Source: Rhodoferax sp. TS-BS-61-7 (GTDB lineage: Bacteria > Pseudomonadota > Gammaproteobacteria > Burkholderiales > Burkholderiaceae_C). Taken from it: 64,000 bases of DNA. Position 1 is the stretch's first letter; each line of letters starts with the position of its first letter. Positions 1-8,256 of the stretch are shown piece by piece. The notes under the pieces were generated by a model. That model was given only the letters and a program-made list of their open reading frames with translations. It had not been told where the DNA came from and did not search any database. Made by a program: the position numbers and the translations under genes. The stretch is from the NCBI RefSeq assembly GCF_002943465.1, contig NZ_PTQY01000001.1:868001-932000 (forward strand). The letters run 5' to 3'.

Positions 1-1
1 C

Positions 2-1147
2 CTCACCATCCTGGGCATCGTGATCGGCGTGAGCGCCGTGATCACCATGGTCACGCTGGGCAACGGCGCCACGCAGGCCGTGCAAACGCAAATCTCCAGC
101 CTGGGCACCAACCTGCTGCAGATCCGCCCCGGCCAGCGCATGGGTCCGGGCGCCGGCGGCGGCAGCTCGCCCTCGTTCAAGGAGGTGGACGCCACTGCCA
201 TCGCCAGCCAGATTGGTGGCATTGCTGCCGTGGCACCCGAATCGCGCGCCAGCGTGACCGTGGTGGCCAATGGCCGCAACTGGACATCGAGTGTGGTGGG
301 CAGCAACAACGCTTGGCTCACCACCGGCAACTGGCAACTCAAAGAGGGCCGCGAATTCAGCGACGACGAACTGCGCGCAGGCTCTGCGGTCTGTGTGATC
401 GGCGAAACCGTGCGCCGCGAAATGTTTGGCAGCACCCCAGCCCTGGGTCAGGCGCTGCGCGTGAAGCAGGTGTCCTGCGAGGTGGTGGGCATCCTGGGCT
501 CCAAGGGCCAGGGCAGCTTTGGCAACGACCAGGACGACGTGGTGCTGGTGCCGCTCAAGACGCTGCAGCGCCGCATCACCGGCAACACGCGGGTCAACAC
601 CCTGCTGGTCTCCATGGCCGAGGGCAGCGACGCCACGCGCATCAAGAGCGGCATCACCCAGCTGCTGCGCGAGCAGCGCAAGCTGGCCGATGGAGTGGAA
701 GACAACTTCAACGTGCTGGACACCAAGCAGCTGGCCGACACGCTGTCGGGTACCACCCAGATCATGACCACCCTGCTGGGCGCGGTGGCCGCGGTGAGCC
801 TGCTGGTGGGCGGCATTGGCGTCATGAACATCATGCTGGTGAGCGTGACCGAGCGCACCCGCGAGATCGGCCTGCGCCTGGCCATTGGCGCACTGGAGCG
901 TGAGGTGCTGCTGCAGTTCCTCATCGAGGCCGTGGTGCTGGCATCTCTGGGTGGCTTGATGGGCATTGCGCTGGCCACCGTGGCCAGCCTGGGCCTGGCC
1001 GCGCTAATGCAAATTCCCTACACCTTTGACCTGGGCGTCAACCTACTGTCGTTTGCCTTCTCGGCGGCGATTGGCGTGGTGTTTGGTTTTGTGCCGGCCC
1101 GGCGTGCGGCGCAGCTGGACCCGATTGAGGCGCTGCGGCACGAATAG
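2..1147 (+). CDS. MacB-type ABC transporter permease, 5' end cut by window edge
   Basis: The frame is open from base 2, so the gene starts upstream and only its last 381 codons are here. The first visible residues (LTILGIVIGVSAV) are the end of the first membrane segment of a MacB-family permease. A periplasmic MacB_PCD-type domain follows, and the C-terminal FtsX domain carries the family motif [25 protein letters not shown] at about residues 265-290 and further membrane segments. MacB proteins work with a MacA adaptor to drive export by mechanotransmission from the cytoplasmic ATPase. Whether an ATPase domain is fused or separate cannot be seen. It ends with the common FtsX tail (PARRAAQLDPIEALRHE). 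A second, complete MacB lies at 18.1-20.1 kb. Family assignment is firm; substrate is unknown. Confidence 0.9.
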   Translation, partial: LTILGIVIGVSAVITMVTLGNGATQAVQTQISSLGTNLLQIRPGQRMGPGAGGGSSPSFKEVDATAIASQIGGIAAVAPESRASVTVVANGRNWTSSVVGSNNAWLTTGNWQLKEGREFSDDELRAGSAVCVIGETVRREMFGSTPALGQALRVKQVSCEVVGILGSKGQGSFGNDQDDVVLVPLKTLQRRITGNTRVNTLLVSMAEGSDATRIKSGITQLLREQRKLADGVEDNFNVLDTKQLADTLSGTTQIMTTLLGAVAAVSLLVGGIGVMNIMLVSVTERTREIGLRLAIGALEREVLLQFLIEAVVLASLGGLMGIALATVASLGLAALMQIPYTFDLGVNLLSFAFSAAIGVVFGFVPARRAAQLDPIEALRHE

Positions 1148-1155
1148 CCCCCTCG

Positions 1156-1182
1156 GAGGCATTTTTGAATAAAAAATGCCTC
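1156..1182. terminator. Hairpin between convergent macB-type gene and purN
   Basis: GAGGCATTTTT and AAAAATGCCTC form an 11-bp perfect stem with a 5-base loop. It lies between the stop of the upstream permease and the stop of purN, which converge. The A/T-rich inner stem could terminate transcription from both sides. The right arm is shared with the dispersed two-hairpin repeat. Confidence 0.55.
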
Positions 1183-1226
1183 TAACCCCCGTAGAATATG
1201 CGCAAGAAGCTCCTATTTCGATAGCA
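1171..1226 (-). repeat. Dispersed two-hairpin repeat, copy A, forms purN 3' end
   Basis: On the minus strand this reads GCTATCGAAATAGGAGCTTC then TGCGCATATTC and a GGGGGTTAGAGGC end, matching the other copies in the window (7.1, 34.5, 43.3, 44.4, 46.6, 47.7, 48.8 and 60.0 kb). The stop codon of purN (TAG) lies inside the first hairpin, so the last residues of PurN are encoded by the repeat. Confidence 0.8.
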
Positions 1227-1803
1227 ATTCACGCAACGCCTGGGGGTAGATCAGGTGCTCCTGCGTGAGCACGCGCGCCGCCAGCGTGTCGGCGTCGTCG
1301 GTAGGCAGCACGGGCACCACGGCCTGCTGCAGGATGGGACCGTGGTCCAGCTCGGCGGTCACCAGGTGCACCGTGGCGCCGGCAAACTTGCAGCCGGCCT
1401 CAATGGCGCGCTGGTGCGTGTGCAGGCCCGGGAAAGCGGGCAAGAGCGAGGGGTGGATGTTGGTGAGGCGCCCCGCGTAGTGCGCGGTAAAGCCGGGCGT
1501 GAGGATGCGCATGAAGCCGGCCAGCACCACCAGCACCGGCGCTTCGGGCGTGTTGTGGCGGTCAATCTCGGCCATCAGGGCGGCGTCAAAGGCTTCGCGG
1601 CTCTCGAAGGTTTTGTGGTCCAGCACGGCGGTGTCTATGCCCTGCTCTTTGGCAAACACCAGACCACCGGCCGTGCCTTTGTTGCTGATGACGGCGGCAA
1701 TGCGGGCGCCGAATTGGCGCTCCCAATCCTCGCGCTGGGCAGCACGCACGATGGCGGCCATGTTGGAGCCGCCGCCAGAGATCAAAATGACGATGTTTTT
1801 CAT
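1213..1803 (-). CDS. purN: Phosphoribosylglycinamide formyltransferase 1
   Basis: PurN transfers the formyl group of 10-formyl-tetrahydrofolate to GAR in de novo purine synthesis (cytoplasm). The product is 196 residues, near the usual length. The start is taken at MKNIVILISGGGSNM, the conserved N-terminus with the glycine-rich phosphate-binding loop; the longer open frame upstream would overlap yceH and lacks similarity. The formyl-transfer region is seen as VLAGFMRILTPGF and NIHPSLLPAFPGLHTHQRA, where Asn, His and later Asp (LDHGPI) are the catalytic set. It is divergent from yceH with only 13 bp between start codons. The C-terminus runs into a dispersed repeat that supplies the stop. Confidence 0.95.
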   Translation of the reverse strand: MKNIVILISGGGSNMAAIVRAAQREDWERQFGARIAAVISNKGTAGGLVFAKEQGIDTAVLDHKTFESREAFDAALMAEIDRHNTPEAPVLVVLAGFMRILTPGFTAHYAGRLTNIHPSLLPAFPGLHTHQRAIEAGCKFAGATVHLVTAELDHGPILQQAVVPVLPTDDADTLAARVLTQEHLIYPQALRELLSK

Positions 1804-1816
1804 AACTGGCTGAATT

Positions 1817-2485
1817 ATGACCACCCCCGTTCTCTTGACCCCTATCGAAGCCCGCGTGCTGGCCACGCTGATGGAAAAAGCACGCACCGTACCCGACAGC
1901 TACCCACTCACCCTGAACAGCCTACTCTTGGGCTGCAACCAGAAAACCAGTCGCGAGCCGCTCATGGAGCTGAGCGAATCCGAAGTCAGCAGCGCGGTGG
2001 ACACGCTGCGCGAAGCCGGCCTGGTGCACGAGACCACGGGCGGGCGCACCACCAAGTTCACCCACAACGCCCAGCGCGGCATTGGCGTTCCGGAGCAAAG
2101 CGCGGTGCTGCTGGGCCTGCTGATGCTGCGCGGCCCGCAAACCGCGGCCGAACTGCGTCTGAACGCCGAGCGCTGGTACCGCTTTGCCGACACCTCGTCG
2201 GTCGAGGCGTTTCTGGACGAGCTGCAGGAACGCAGCGAAGAAAAAGGCGGCCCGCTGGTCATCAAGCTGGACCGCGCACCCGGCGCGCGCGAGCAGCGCT
2301 GGGCCCACCTGCTGTGCGGGCCGGTGGACGCGAGCGCCGCCGCAGTCAGCCGCATGGCCGCGCCTGCCAGCGCGGACCTGCAGGCACGTGTGGCACAGCT
2401 GGAAACCGAGCTGACCGAGCTGCGCACCACGGTGCAAAAGCTGTGCGCCGAGCTGGGCATGTCACCCCCCGGACAAGCCGAATAG
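1817..2485 (+). CDS. YceH family protein (DUF480)
   Basis: A 222-residue protein of the YceH/DUF480 family, predicted to consist of two winged-helix domains followed by a C-terminal coiled coil. The N-terminal motif [20 protein letters not shown] and the [10 protein letters not shown] stretch are family signatures, and the last ~35 residues ([19 protein letters not shown]) form a heptad coiled coil. The molecular function of the family is not established. It starts 13 bp from the divergent purN start, so its promoter elements must overlap the purN coding sequence. Confidence 0.9.
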   Translation: MTTPVLLTPIEARVLATLMEKARTVPDSYPLTLNSLLLGCNQKTSREPLMELSESEVSSAVDTLREAGLVHETTGGRTTKFTHNAQRGIGVPEQSAVLLGLLMLRGPQTAAELRLNAERWYRFADTSSVEAFLDELQERSEEKGGPLVIKLDRAPGAREQRWAHLLCGPVDASAAAVSRMAAPASADLQARVAQLETELTELRTTVQKLCAELGMSPPGQAE

Positions 2486-2571
2486 AACGATCGTGCTAAA
2501 ACACGACCTGCAGCGGCCCTAGACCGCCCCATACACCACCCTGGTGCACCGACCAACTGGAGACATCCCCC

Positions 2572-3753
2572 ATGGATTTGGCATTCACCCCCGAAGAGCA
2601 AACGTTCCGCGAAGAGATTCGCGCCTGGGTTGGCGAGAACCTGCCCGCCGACATCGCCCACAAAGTGCACAACGCCCTGGAGCTCACGCGCGACGATATG
2701 CAGCGCTGGGCCAAGATTTTGGGCAAAAAGGGCTGGCTGGGCTTTGGCTGGCCCAAAGAGTTTGGCGGCCCCGGCTGGACGGCCGTGCAAAAGCACTTGT
2801 TTGAAGAAGAGTGCGCGCTGGCCGGCGCGCCGCGCATCGTGCCCTTTGGCCCGGTGATGGTGGCCCCGGTCATCATGGCGTTTGGCACACCCGAGCAACA
2901 CCAGCGCTTTCTGCCCGGCATCGCCAGCGGCGAGGTGTGGTGGAGCCAGGGCTATAGCGAACCCGGTTCCGGCTCGGACCTGGCCTCCGTCAAGACGCGC
3001 GCAGAACGCCAGGGCAACAATTTCATCGTCAACGGCCAGAAGACCTGGACCACGCTGGGCCAGTACGGCGAGTGGATCTTCTGCCTGGTGCGCACCAGCA
3101 CCGAAGGCAAACCACAGACCGGCATCAGCTTCCTGCTCATCGACATGAAGAGCCCCGGCGTGACCGTGCGCCCCATCATCATGCTGGACGGTGGCCACGA
3201 GGTGAACGAGGTGTTCTTCGACAACGTGGAAGTGCCCGCCGAGAACCTGATCGGCGAAGAGAACAAGGGCTGGACCTATGCCAAGCACCTGCTGAGCCAC
3301 GAGCGCACCAACATTGCCGACGTGAACCGCAGCAAGCGCGAGCTGGAACGCCTGAAGCGCATTGCCAAGCGCGAAGGCGTGTGGGAAGACAGCCGCTTCC
3401 GCGACGAGATTGCCAAGCTGGAAGTGGACGTGATTGCGCTGGAGATGCTGGTGCTGCGCGTGCTCTCGGCCGAGAAGAGCGGCAAGAACTCGCTGGACAT
3501 TGCAGGCCTCTTGAAGATCCGCGGCAGCGAGATCCAGCAGCGTTACAGCGAACTCATGATGCTGGCCGCCGGCCCCTTTGCGCTGCCCCTGGTGCGCGAA
3601 GCCATGGAGGCCGGCTGGCAAGGCGACTTCCCTGGCGGTGAATTGGGCAACGCGCCCCTGGCCTCCCACTACTTCAACCTGCGCAAGACCACCATCTACG
3701 GTGGATCGAACGAGGTGCAACGCAACATCGTCTCCCAGGTCGTCCTGGGTTGA
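2572..3753 (+). CDS. Acyl-CoA dehydrogenase, pimeloyl-CoA dehydrogenase large-subunit type
   Basis: A 393-residue FAD-dependent acyl-CoA dehydrogenase. The N-terminal helical domain (LAFTPEEQTFREEIRAWV) is followed by the flavin and substrate segment WWSQGYSEPGSGSDLASVKT at about residues 123-142, and the C-terminus carries the IYGGSNEVQRNI motif. It is followed after 16 bp by a second, shorter dehydrogenase, the arrangement known for PimC/PimD pimeloyl-CoA dehydrogenase and related heteromeric enzymes. GGAG lies about 10 bases before the ATG. The likely role is alpha-beta dehydrogenation of dicarboxyl- or alicyclic acyl-CoAs; the exact substrate is not readable from sequence. Confidence 0.9.
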   Translation: MDLAFTPEEQTFREEIRAWVGENLPADIAHKVHNALELTRDDMQRWAKILGKKGWLGFGWPKEFGGPGWTAVQKHLFEEECALAGAPRIVPFGPVMVAPVIMAFGTPEQHQRFLPGIASGEVWWSQGYSEPGSGSDLASVKTRAERQGNNFIVNGQKTWTTLGQYGEWIFCLVRTSTEGKPQTGISFLLIDMKSPGVTVRPIIMLDGGHEVNEVFFDNVEVPAENLIGEENKGWTYAKHLLSHERTNIADVNRSKRELERLKRIAKREGVWEDSRFRDEIAKLEVDVIALEMLVLRVLSAEKSGKNSLDIAGLLKIRGSEIQQRYSELMMLAAGPFALPLVREAMEAGWQGDFPGGELGNAPLASHYFNLRKTTIYGGSNEVQRNIVSQVVLG

Positions 3754-3769
3754 ACAAGGAGATACACAG

Positions 3770-4885
3770 ATGGACTTCGATTTCTCTGACGACCAAGAAC
3801 AACTGCGCGACGCCGTACGCAAGTACGTGGACAAGGGCTACACCTTCGAGCGTCGCCGCGCCATTGAAAAGGCTGGCGGCTTTGACCGCGCGGCTTACAC
3901 CGAGCTGGCCGAGCTGGGCCTGACTGGCCTGTATGTGCCCGAAGACGATGGCGGCATGGGCATGGGCCCGATTGAGGGCATGGTGGTGATGGAAGAGCTG
4001 GGCCGTGGCATGGTGCTGGAGCCCCTGGCCCAGGCGCTCATCGCAGGCGCGGTGATTGCCGGTTATGCCGACGCCGCCACCAAGGCCACCTGGCTGCCCG
4101 GTGTGGCCGACGGAAGCAAGCTGGTGGTGCTGGCCTACCAGGAGCGCGCCAGCCGCTACGCACTCGACACTATTGAAGGAAAAGCCCACCAAGCCCCCGG
4201 TGGTTATGTGCTGAACGCTACGAAAAGCATAGTGGCTGCGGGTGACCAGGCCAACGCCTACCTCGTCTCGGCCAAGGTCAACAGCGTGCTGGGCCTGTTC
4301 CTTGTGGAGCGCGAATCGGCCGGTGTGAGCACGCGCGGCTACGGCACGCAAGATGGCAGCCGCGCCGCCGAAGTCACGTTCAAGAACGCGCCCGCCACGC
4401 TCATCACCACACAAGGCCTGGCCGCGCTGGAGCATGCGGTGGACATCGGCATTGCGGCCACCTGCGCCGAAGCCGTGGGCGTGATGGACAAGACCATGGC
4501 GCTGACGGCCGAGTACCTCAACACACGCAAGCAGTTTGGCGTGGCGATCAGCAGCTTCCAGGCCCTGCGCCACCGTGCCGCCGACATGAAGATGCAGCTG
4601 GAACTGGCCCGCAGCATGAGTTTTTATGCCAGCCTCAAGCTCAACGCCCCAGCACCCGAGCGCCGCGCGACCATGGCACGCGCCAAGGTCCAGTTGGGCC
4701 AGAGCATGCGTTTTGTGGGCCAGCAGTCGGTGCAATTGCACGGTGGTATTGGCGTGACGGACGAGTACATCGGCAGCCACTACTTCAAGAAACTCACCCA
4801 GCTGGAAATGACCTTTGGCGACAGCTTGCACCACCTGGGCGAAGTGTCGGCCCGCATGCAGGACACAGCAGGCGTGTTTGCATAA
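3770..4885 (+). CDS. Acyl-CoA dehydrogenase, small-subunit type
   Basis: A 371-residue acyl-CoA dehydrogenase paired with the preceding gene. The start at MDFDFSDDQEQLRDAV is supported by AAGGAGA about 8 bases upstream; the longer open frame would run far into the previous gene. It contains the family C-terminal region (TRKQFGVAISSFQALRHRAA and QLHGGIGVTDEY). The mid-region is more divergent than in the partner, as expected for the subunit that resembles PimD. The two genes are almost certainly cotranscribed and their products form a heteromer. A GGTCTGG/CCAGACC hairpin follows at 4895-4922 but lacks a T run. Confidence 0.88.
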   Translation: MDFDFSDDQEQLRDAVRKYVDKGYTFERRRAIEKAGGFDRAAYTELAELGLTGLYVPEDDGGMGMGPIEGMVVMEELGRGMVLEPLAQALIAGAVIAGYADAATKATWLPGVADGSKLVVLAYQERASRYALDTIEGKAHQAPGGYVLNATKSIVAAGDQANAYLVSAKVNSVLGLFLVERESAGVSTRGYGTQDGSRAAEVTFKNAPATLITTQGLAALEHAVDIGIAATCAEAVGVMDKTMALTAEYLNTRKQFGVAISSFQALRHRAADMKMQLELARSMSFYASLKLNAPAPERRATMARAKVQLGQSMRFVGQQSVQLHGGIGVTDEYIGSHYFKKLTQLEMTFGDSLHHLGEVSARMQDTAGVFA

Positions 4886-4938
4886 ATAGGCCAGGGTCTG
4901 GGCGGCACATGGCGTCCAGACCTTGAGCCACCACAAGC

Positions 4939-5244
4939 ATGGCGGTCTACCTCCAATGTGTGGCCAAGCGCATGCGCGGCGGCTACAAACACGAGCACAT
5001 CAACCTCTTGTGGTGGGTGCAGGTGGTGGACGGCAAGCCCACCAGCGAGACCGGCTTTTCCACCCACACGCAGTTGATCGACTTCGTCGAATCCAGCGGC
5101 CCCCAGGCCCTTTGGTGCCCCGCCGCCAAACCCGGCCAGCCCGGCGCGTGGGTGGGTGTGCAAACGCTGGGACGCAAGAAGTACCTGCAGGCTTATCGGG
5201 ATGGGCGGCCTTCGGAGGATTTGCTGGGGTTGCCGGACAAGTGA
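4939..5244 (+). CDS. Small conserved hypothetical protein
   Basis: A 101-residue soluble protein with no signal peptide or membrane segment. The pattern (HINLLWWVQVVDGK, a short threonine-rich linker, then LGRKKYLQAYRDG and a C-terminal LGLP) resembles the small DUF3892-like proteins that pair a Trp-rich beta strand with a basic C-terminal tail, but this is only a tentative likeness. It lies 53 bp downstream of the acyl-CoA dehydrogenase pair and has the base composition of the host genome. Codon use looks genuine. No function is proposed. Confidence 0.6.
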   Translation: MAVYLQCVAKRMRGGYKHEHINLLWWVQVVDGKPTSETGFSTHTQLIDFVESSGPQALWCPAAKPGQPGAWVGVQTLGRKKYLQAYRDGRPSEDLLGLPDK

Positions 5245-5376
5245 TTCTTGCATCAGCTTGCGCGGGTTGTGGCTATGTCGGATATACAACTGCAAGCGCT
5301 TTCCCAACAGCCAAACCTTTGATCAGTTTTTTTGCACTTGGCCAAACCCATATTTGCAACTCATGTTGATTTAGTG

Positions 5377-5461
5377 GTTTAACTTTGACGCTGCCCGGCA
5401 CATAGCATTAGCTGCGAAGCGGCCTATCTGCTGTGTGTCTGCGCGGAGCAACCGGTTATGA
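5377..5461. other. attC-like imperfect palindrome 1 (tentative)
   Basis: Begins with GTTTAAC, which fits the integron inverse-core consensus RYYYAAC, and ends 85 bases later with GTTATGA, near the core GTTRRRY. The segments next to the ends (CGCTGCCCG and CGGAGCAACCG) are partly complementary. The stop of the membrane-protein gene lies in its right end. No integrase gene is in the window, and the match is imperfect. Confidence 0.3.
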
Positions 5462-5941
5462 GTCATGCTCACCTTCGCCGCTGCGCACCACTTGCTTGAT
5501 GTGTTCGCGCTCTTGCCGCCTGGCACTCCAGCGCGCGAATGCAACAGCGCCCACGATGCCCGTTGCCATAACACCGAGCAAAAGCGCGACCCCTTTTACG
5601 GTTCCGAGCATAGGAGCAGCCGCAATGAGTATGAAGCCACCCAGAAACAAGACAGGCATGAGCAATAGTGGCCACAAGCGTTTGCTGCAAGAAATAGCGA
5701 GTGAGCCGCCACCGATCCCCACTAAAAGCCATCCGGCGAAGTACGCCCACGCATCTGCAGTCCTATAGGACCACACTGCCCCTCGAAAGTCCGGAGACCT
5801 GGTAGTTTCCGCAAGAAGCACAGCCCCTGATGTCATGGCATGTTCGATAGCCATCCAAAGCTTGTAGCCCGCCAACGCAAGGATGCCCAGGCCAACAAGA
5901 ACCGCAACGACGCGGAAGGAGGACACTCTAGTCTGCCCCAT
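5456..5941 (-). CDS. Small integral membrane protein, paralog 1
   Basis: A 161-residue protein with about four membrane segments: residues 9-27 (VVAVLVGLGILALAGYKLW), about 63-80, about 88-106 and about 113-132, ending in a charged basic tail. The segment WMAIEHAMTSGAVLL followed by a soluble stretch and a second helix resembles the neighbour at 6019-6498 (VYYAATSGQVLVI), so the two are likely paralogs. I do not recognise the family. The gene sits in a patch whose base composition is clearly lower in GC than the flanks, suggesting acquisition. Confidence 0.6.
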   Translation of the reverse strand: MGQTRVSSFRVVAVLVGLGILALAGYKLWMAIEHAMTSGAVLLAETTRSPDFRGAVWSYRTADAWAYFAGWLLVGIGGGSLAISCSKRLWPLLLMPVLFLGGFILIAAAPMLGTVKGVALLLGVMATGIVGAVAFARWSARRQEREHIKQVVRSGEGEHDS

Positions 5942-5949
5942 AAAGTTGG

Positions 5950-6024
5950 ATGAAACCAGCGCGCGACACGTACCGCGAAGCGGCAGCCCTTAGTCGCATG
6001 TCTGTTTGTGTCGAAAGGTTATGC
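5950..6024. other. attC-like imperfect palindrome 2 (tentative)
   Basis: The left end has AAACC followed by CGACACG; the right end has GTGTCGAAAGGTTATGC. AACC pairs with GGTT and CGACAC with GTGTCG, separated by unpaired spacers, as in the R and L boxes of integron attC sites. A CCGCGAAGCGG palindrome lies inside. The left core is degenerate, so this is weak evidence. A third GTTATGG at 6511-6517 precedes the next gene's upstream region. Confidence 0.3.
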
Positions 6025-6498
6025 GGCAACTGCAACTCGCCAAAGAAAAAAACTGATACCCAAAGCGATGGTGGCATAGGCGGCGGCACGCCCGTATCGG
6101 TTGCCTGCGAATACCGTTGCTGCGACGAATATATTCAGGCCAGCGAAGAACATGGTCCGATGCAAGCTCGTAAACCACTGGGAGAACAGCAACAGAAAAG
6201 AACCGATAACTGCAAGTGCGACAGCAAGCCACCAAGCAATGGTGCTTTGCGCAGCGCGGCCCCACACCACAAGTGACGCAACCAACAAGGCCGGACCGAC
6301 GAAACGTGCCCACCCAAGTTCCCAAGCTACAAATTCGCGTGCGGTTCCATACCGTCCCAAGCTGATAACTAACACCTGTCCGCTTGTTGCCGCATAGTAG
6401 ACAGCGCTAAAAAAAGACCACACTGCAGGAAAGATCAGCAGTACAGCAAGTACAAGTACAAACTTTGCATAAAACTCACGGGAAGGTTGATCGCTCAT
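6019..6498 (-). CDS. Small integral membrane protein, paralog 2
   Basis: A 159-residue protein with four to five membrane helices, at about residues 10-32, 63-81, 85-108, 115-131 and 136-155. The stretch AVYYAATSGQVLVISL is close to the segment around TSGAVLLAETT in the neighbouring gene, suggesting duplication or capture of related genes. The family is not recognised and there are no catalytic motifs. The gene lies in a low-GC patch, with GTTATG-containing sequences at both ends. The 180 bp upstream of it (6499-6678) hold only a short ACGTGTT/AACACGT hairpin and no gene. Confidence 0.6.
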   Translation of the reverse strand: MSDQPSREFYAKFVLVLAVLLIFPAVWSFFSAVYYAATSGQVLVISLGRYGTAREFVAWELGWARFVGPALLVASLVVWGRAAQSTIAWWLAVALAVIGSFLLLFSQWFTSLHRTMFFAGLNIFVAATVFAGNRYGRAAAYATIALGISFFLWRVAVAA

Positions 6499-6678
6499 AC
6501 CTTACAACGTGTTATGGACGTCAAACACGTCTTATGAACAAAGTCGTATGGACTCATGATTCCCTCCCGTGTATTTATTAAGTGCTTGATTTATATCTGA
6601 TTTCGCAGATTCAAAGCAGCTTGGTCTTTTGGAAAGTGGAGTCCAGCCCTGTCGAACACCCGCAAACGGAGAGATGCT

Positions 6679-7071
6679 TCAGTCCACCGCCACATGACAC
6701 GCCACACACAGCTTGTTCCCCTCCGTATCCCGAAAGTAGGCGCCGTAGTAGTGGGCGTGGTACTCGGGCCGCAGGCCGGGCGCGCCTTCGCTGCTACCGC
6801 CAAAGGCCAGCGCAGTTTGGTACACCGCGTTCACCTGCGCGCGGCTATCGGCCAGAAAGGCGGTCATCTGGCCGTTGCCAGATTGGTGTTCGCCTTCAAA
6901 CGGTGTGCCGATGAGGAACAGCGGTCGCGCCACGCCTTCGGTCTGCCAGCCGGCCCAGGGGCGGCTGCGGTCGATGAAGCGTTGTTGTTGGCCCAGGGCC
7001 TGCATCACGGGGGCGTAGAAGCGCAAGGCGCGTTCGAAGTCGGCCACGCCGACGAAGATGTGGGAAAACAT
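6679..7071 (-). CDS. VOC (glyoxalase/bleomycin-resistance) superfamily protein
   Basis: A 130-residue single-unit vicinal-oxygen-chelate protein. The N-terminus MFSHIFVGVADFERALRFYAP is the usual first beta strand and helix of the fold, and the C-terminus YYGAYFRDTEGNKLCVACH holds the second half with the conserved D-P/T-x-G-N turn. His4 and residues near the C-terminal strand could bind a metal, as in glyoxalase I-like proteins. The specific reaction cannot be assigned. The gene stands alone between the low-GC patch and a dispersed repeat. Confidence 0.85.
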   Translation of the reverse strand: MFSHIFVGVADFERALRFYAPVMQALGQQQRFIDRSRPWAGWQTEGVARPLFLIGTPFEGEHQSGNGQMTAFLADSRAQVNAVYQTALAFGGSSEGAPGLRPEYHAHYYGAYFRDTEGNKLCVACHVAVD

Positions 7072-7124
7072 GGGCTCCTCCGGTGGGCTGCCCCGCCGAT
7101 AGGTGGGTGCAGCAGCCTCAAAAT

Positions 7125-7178
7125 GCTATCAAAACTGAAGCTGCTCGCGCAATATCCACGGGGGCTAGAGGCCTAAAT
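7125..7178 (+). repeat. Dispersed two-hairpin repeat, copy B
   Basis: Reads GCTATCAAAACTGAAGCTGC, then TCGCGCAATATCCACGGGGG and CTAGAGGC. It is intergenic, between the VOC gene and the AI-2E permease. Hairpin 1 is degraded here, while the spacer and GGGGGCTAGAGGC end are well preserved. Confidence 0.8.
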
Positions 7179-7189
7179 GTCTTAAAAAT

Positions 7190-8218
7190 CTAGACCAGCC
7201 CCTCTTCCAGCAACTCCCGCTTCACATAGGCGTAGTACAACGGCGCGGCCACCAGGCCGGCCACGCCAAAGATGGCTTCGCCCACAAACATGACGGTGAG
7301 CAGCTCCCAAGCCGAGGTGCCGGTGCGTTTGCCCACCACCTTGGCGTTGATGACGTATTCAAACTTGTGGATGGCGATGAGGAACATGAGGCAAGCCAGG
7401 CCCACCATGGGGGCTACCGAAACACCCGCCAGCGTGAGCACACCGTTGCACAGCAGGTTGCCCACAATGGGGATGAGGCCGGCGAAGAACGTGAGCGCCA
7501 CCAGCATGCCGCTGTAGGGAATGAAGACATCAAACAGGGGCAAGGCAGCAAACAGAAACAGTGCGGTGCACACAGCGTTGAACGCCGCAATCCAGAATTG
7601 GGCCACCACAATTTGCCGGAATGCCTGGATGAAATGCGCGGCCCGCGTGCGCATGGCGGCGCGCAGGGGTGCAGGTTGCCCCACGGCCGGGGTGCCGACC
7701 ATGAGCGCGCCAATCACCAGCCCCACGTAAGCCAGCAACCCGCCCTGCAGGCCCGCAGAGCCCCAGCCGGTGAGAGCACGTGCCTGCGACTGCAAGTAAG
7801 ACGCCAACCAGGCCTGGGCGGCAATCAGCTCGTCCGGCAGATGGGCGGCCAGGTTGGGCGGTAGTTTTTGGCGAATCTCCAGCACGGTGCGGGCCAGGTG
7901 GTGCAGCAGGGCTTCGTACTGCGCCACAGCCCCGACCAGCATGCCCTGGGCATTGGCCAACACCAGGGCCAGGGCCAGCAGCGGCAGCACGATGACCACG
8001 GTCGCAGCCCAGAACGGTGCCGGCTTGAACCGCCCCAGGCGCCGGTTGTGGGTGAGCGCCTGGGTGGCCATGTAGCCCAGGCACACCGCCAACAGGCCAG
8101 GCAGCAGGCCGCAACACAGGGTAAGCAGGCACAGCAGCAGCGCAAGTACTTGGGCAGCGGCGGTCACAAGGCGGGGAAGGATACGCGCGGTACGCGGGGT
8201 GGCAGAGGGATGCGTCAT
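7190..8218 (-). CDS. AI-2E family transporter (PerM/UPF0118 type)
   Basis: A 342-residue integral membrane protein with about eight membrane segments and a long periplasmic or cytoplasmic loop in the middle (roughly residues 90-180). The start MTHPSATPRTARILPRL is chosen because the longer open frame upstream is arginine-rich and antisense to the mgsA region. The C-terminal half, with HKFEYVINAKVVGKRTGTSA and LFGVAGLVAAPLY-like segments, is characteristic of the family. Members export varied small molecules or ions, and the autoinducer-2 name is historical. A dispersed repeat lies 12 bp beyond the stop. Confidence 0.88.
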   Translation of the reverse strand: MTHPSATPRTARILPRLVTAAAQVLALLLCLLTLCCGLLPGLLAVCLGYMATQALTHNRRLGRFKPAPFWAATVVIVLPLLALALVLANAQGMLVGAVAQYEALLHHLARTVLEIRQKLPPNLAAHLPDELIAAQAWLASYLQSQARALTGWGSAGLQGGLLAYVGLVIGALMVGTPAVGQPAPLRAAMRTRAAHFIQAFRQIVVAQFWIAAFNAVCTALFLFAALPLFDVFIPYSGMLVALTFFAGLIPIVGNLLCNGVLTLAGVSVAPMVGLACLMFLIAIHKFEYVINAKVVGKRTGTSAWELLTVMFVGEAIFGVAGLVAAPLYYAYVKRELLEEGLV

Positions 8219-8256
8219 GGGTGACGGATGGTAACAAGCATGCCCTGCGTCAACCG

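Noticed and set aside
1255-2499. Long plus-strand open frame across purN and yceH
   Set aside because: It is antisense to purN and out of frame with yceH, whose family match is clear.
4150-4270. Possible repeat copy in the second acyl-CoA dehydrogenase (CGCTACGAAAAGCATAGTGG)
   Set aside because: Only the first hairpin is suggestive, and the protein segment fits the normal family pattern.
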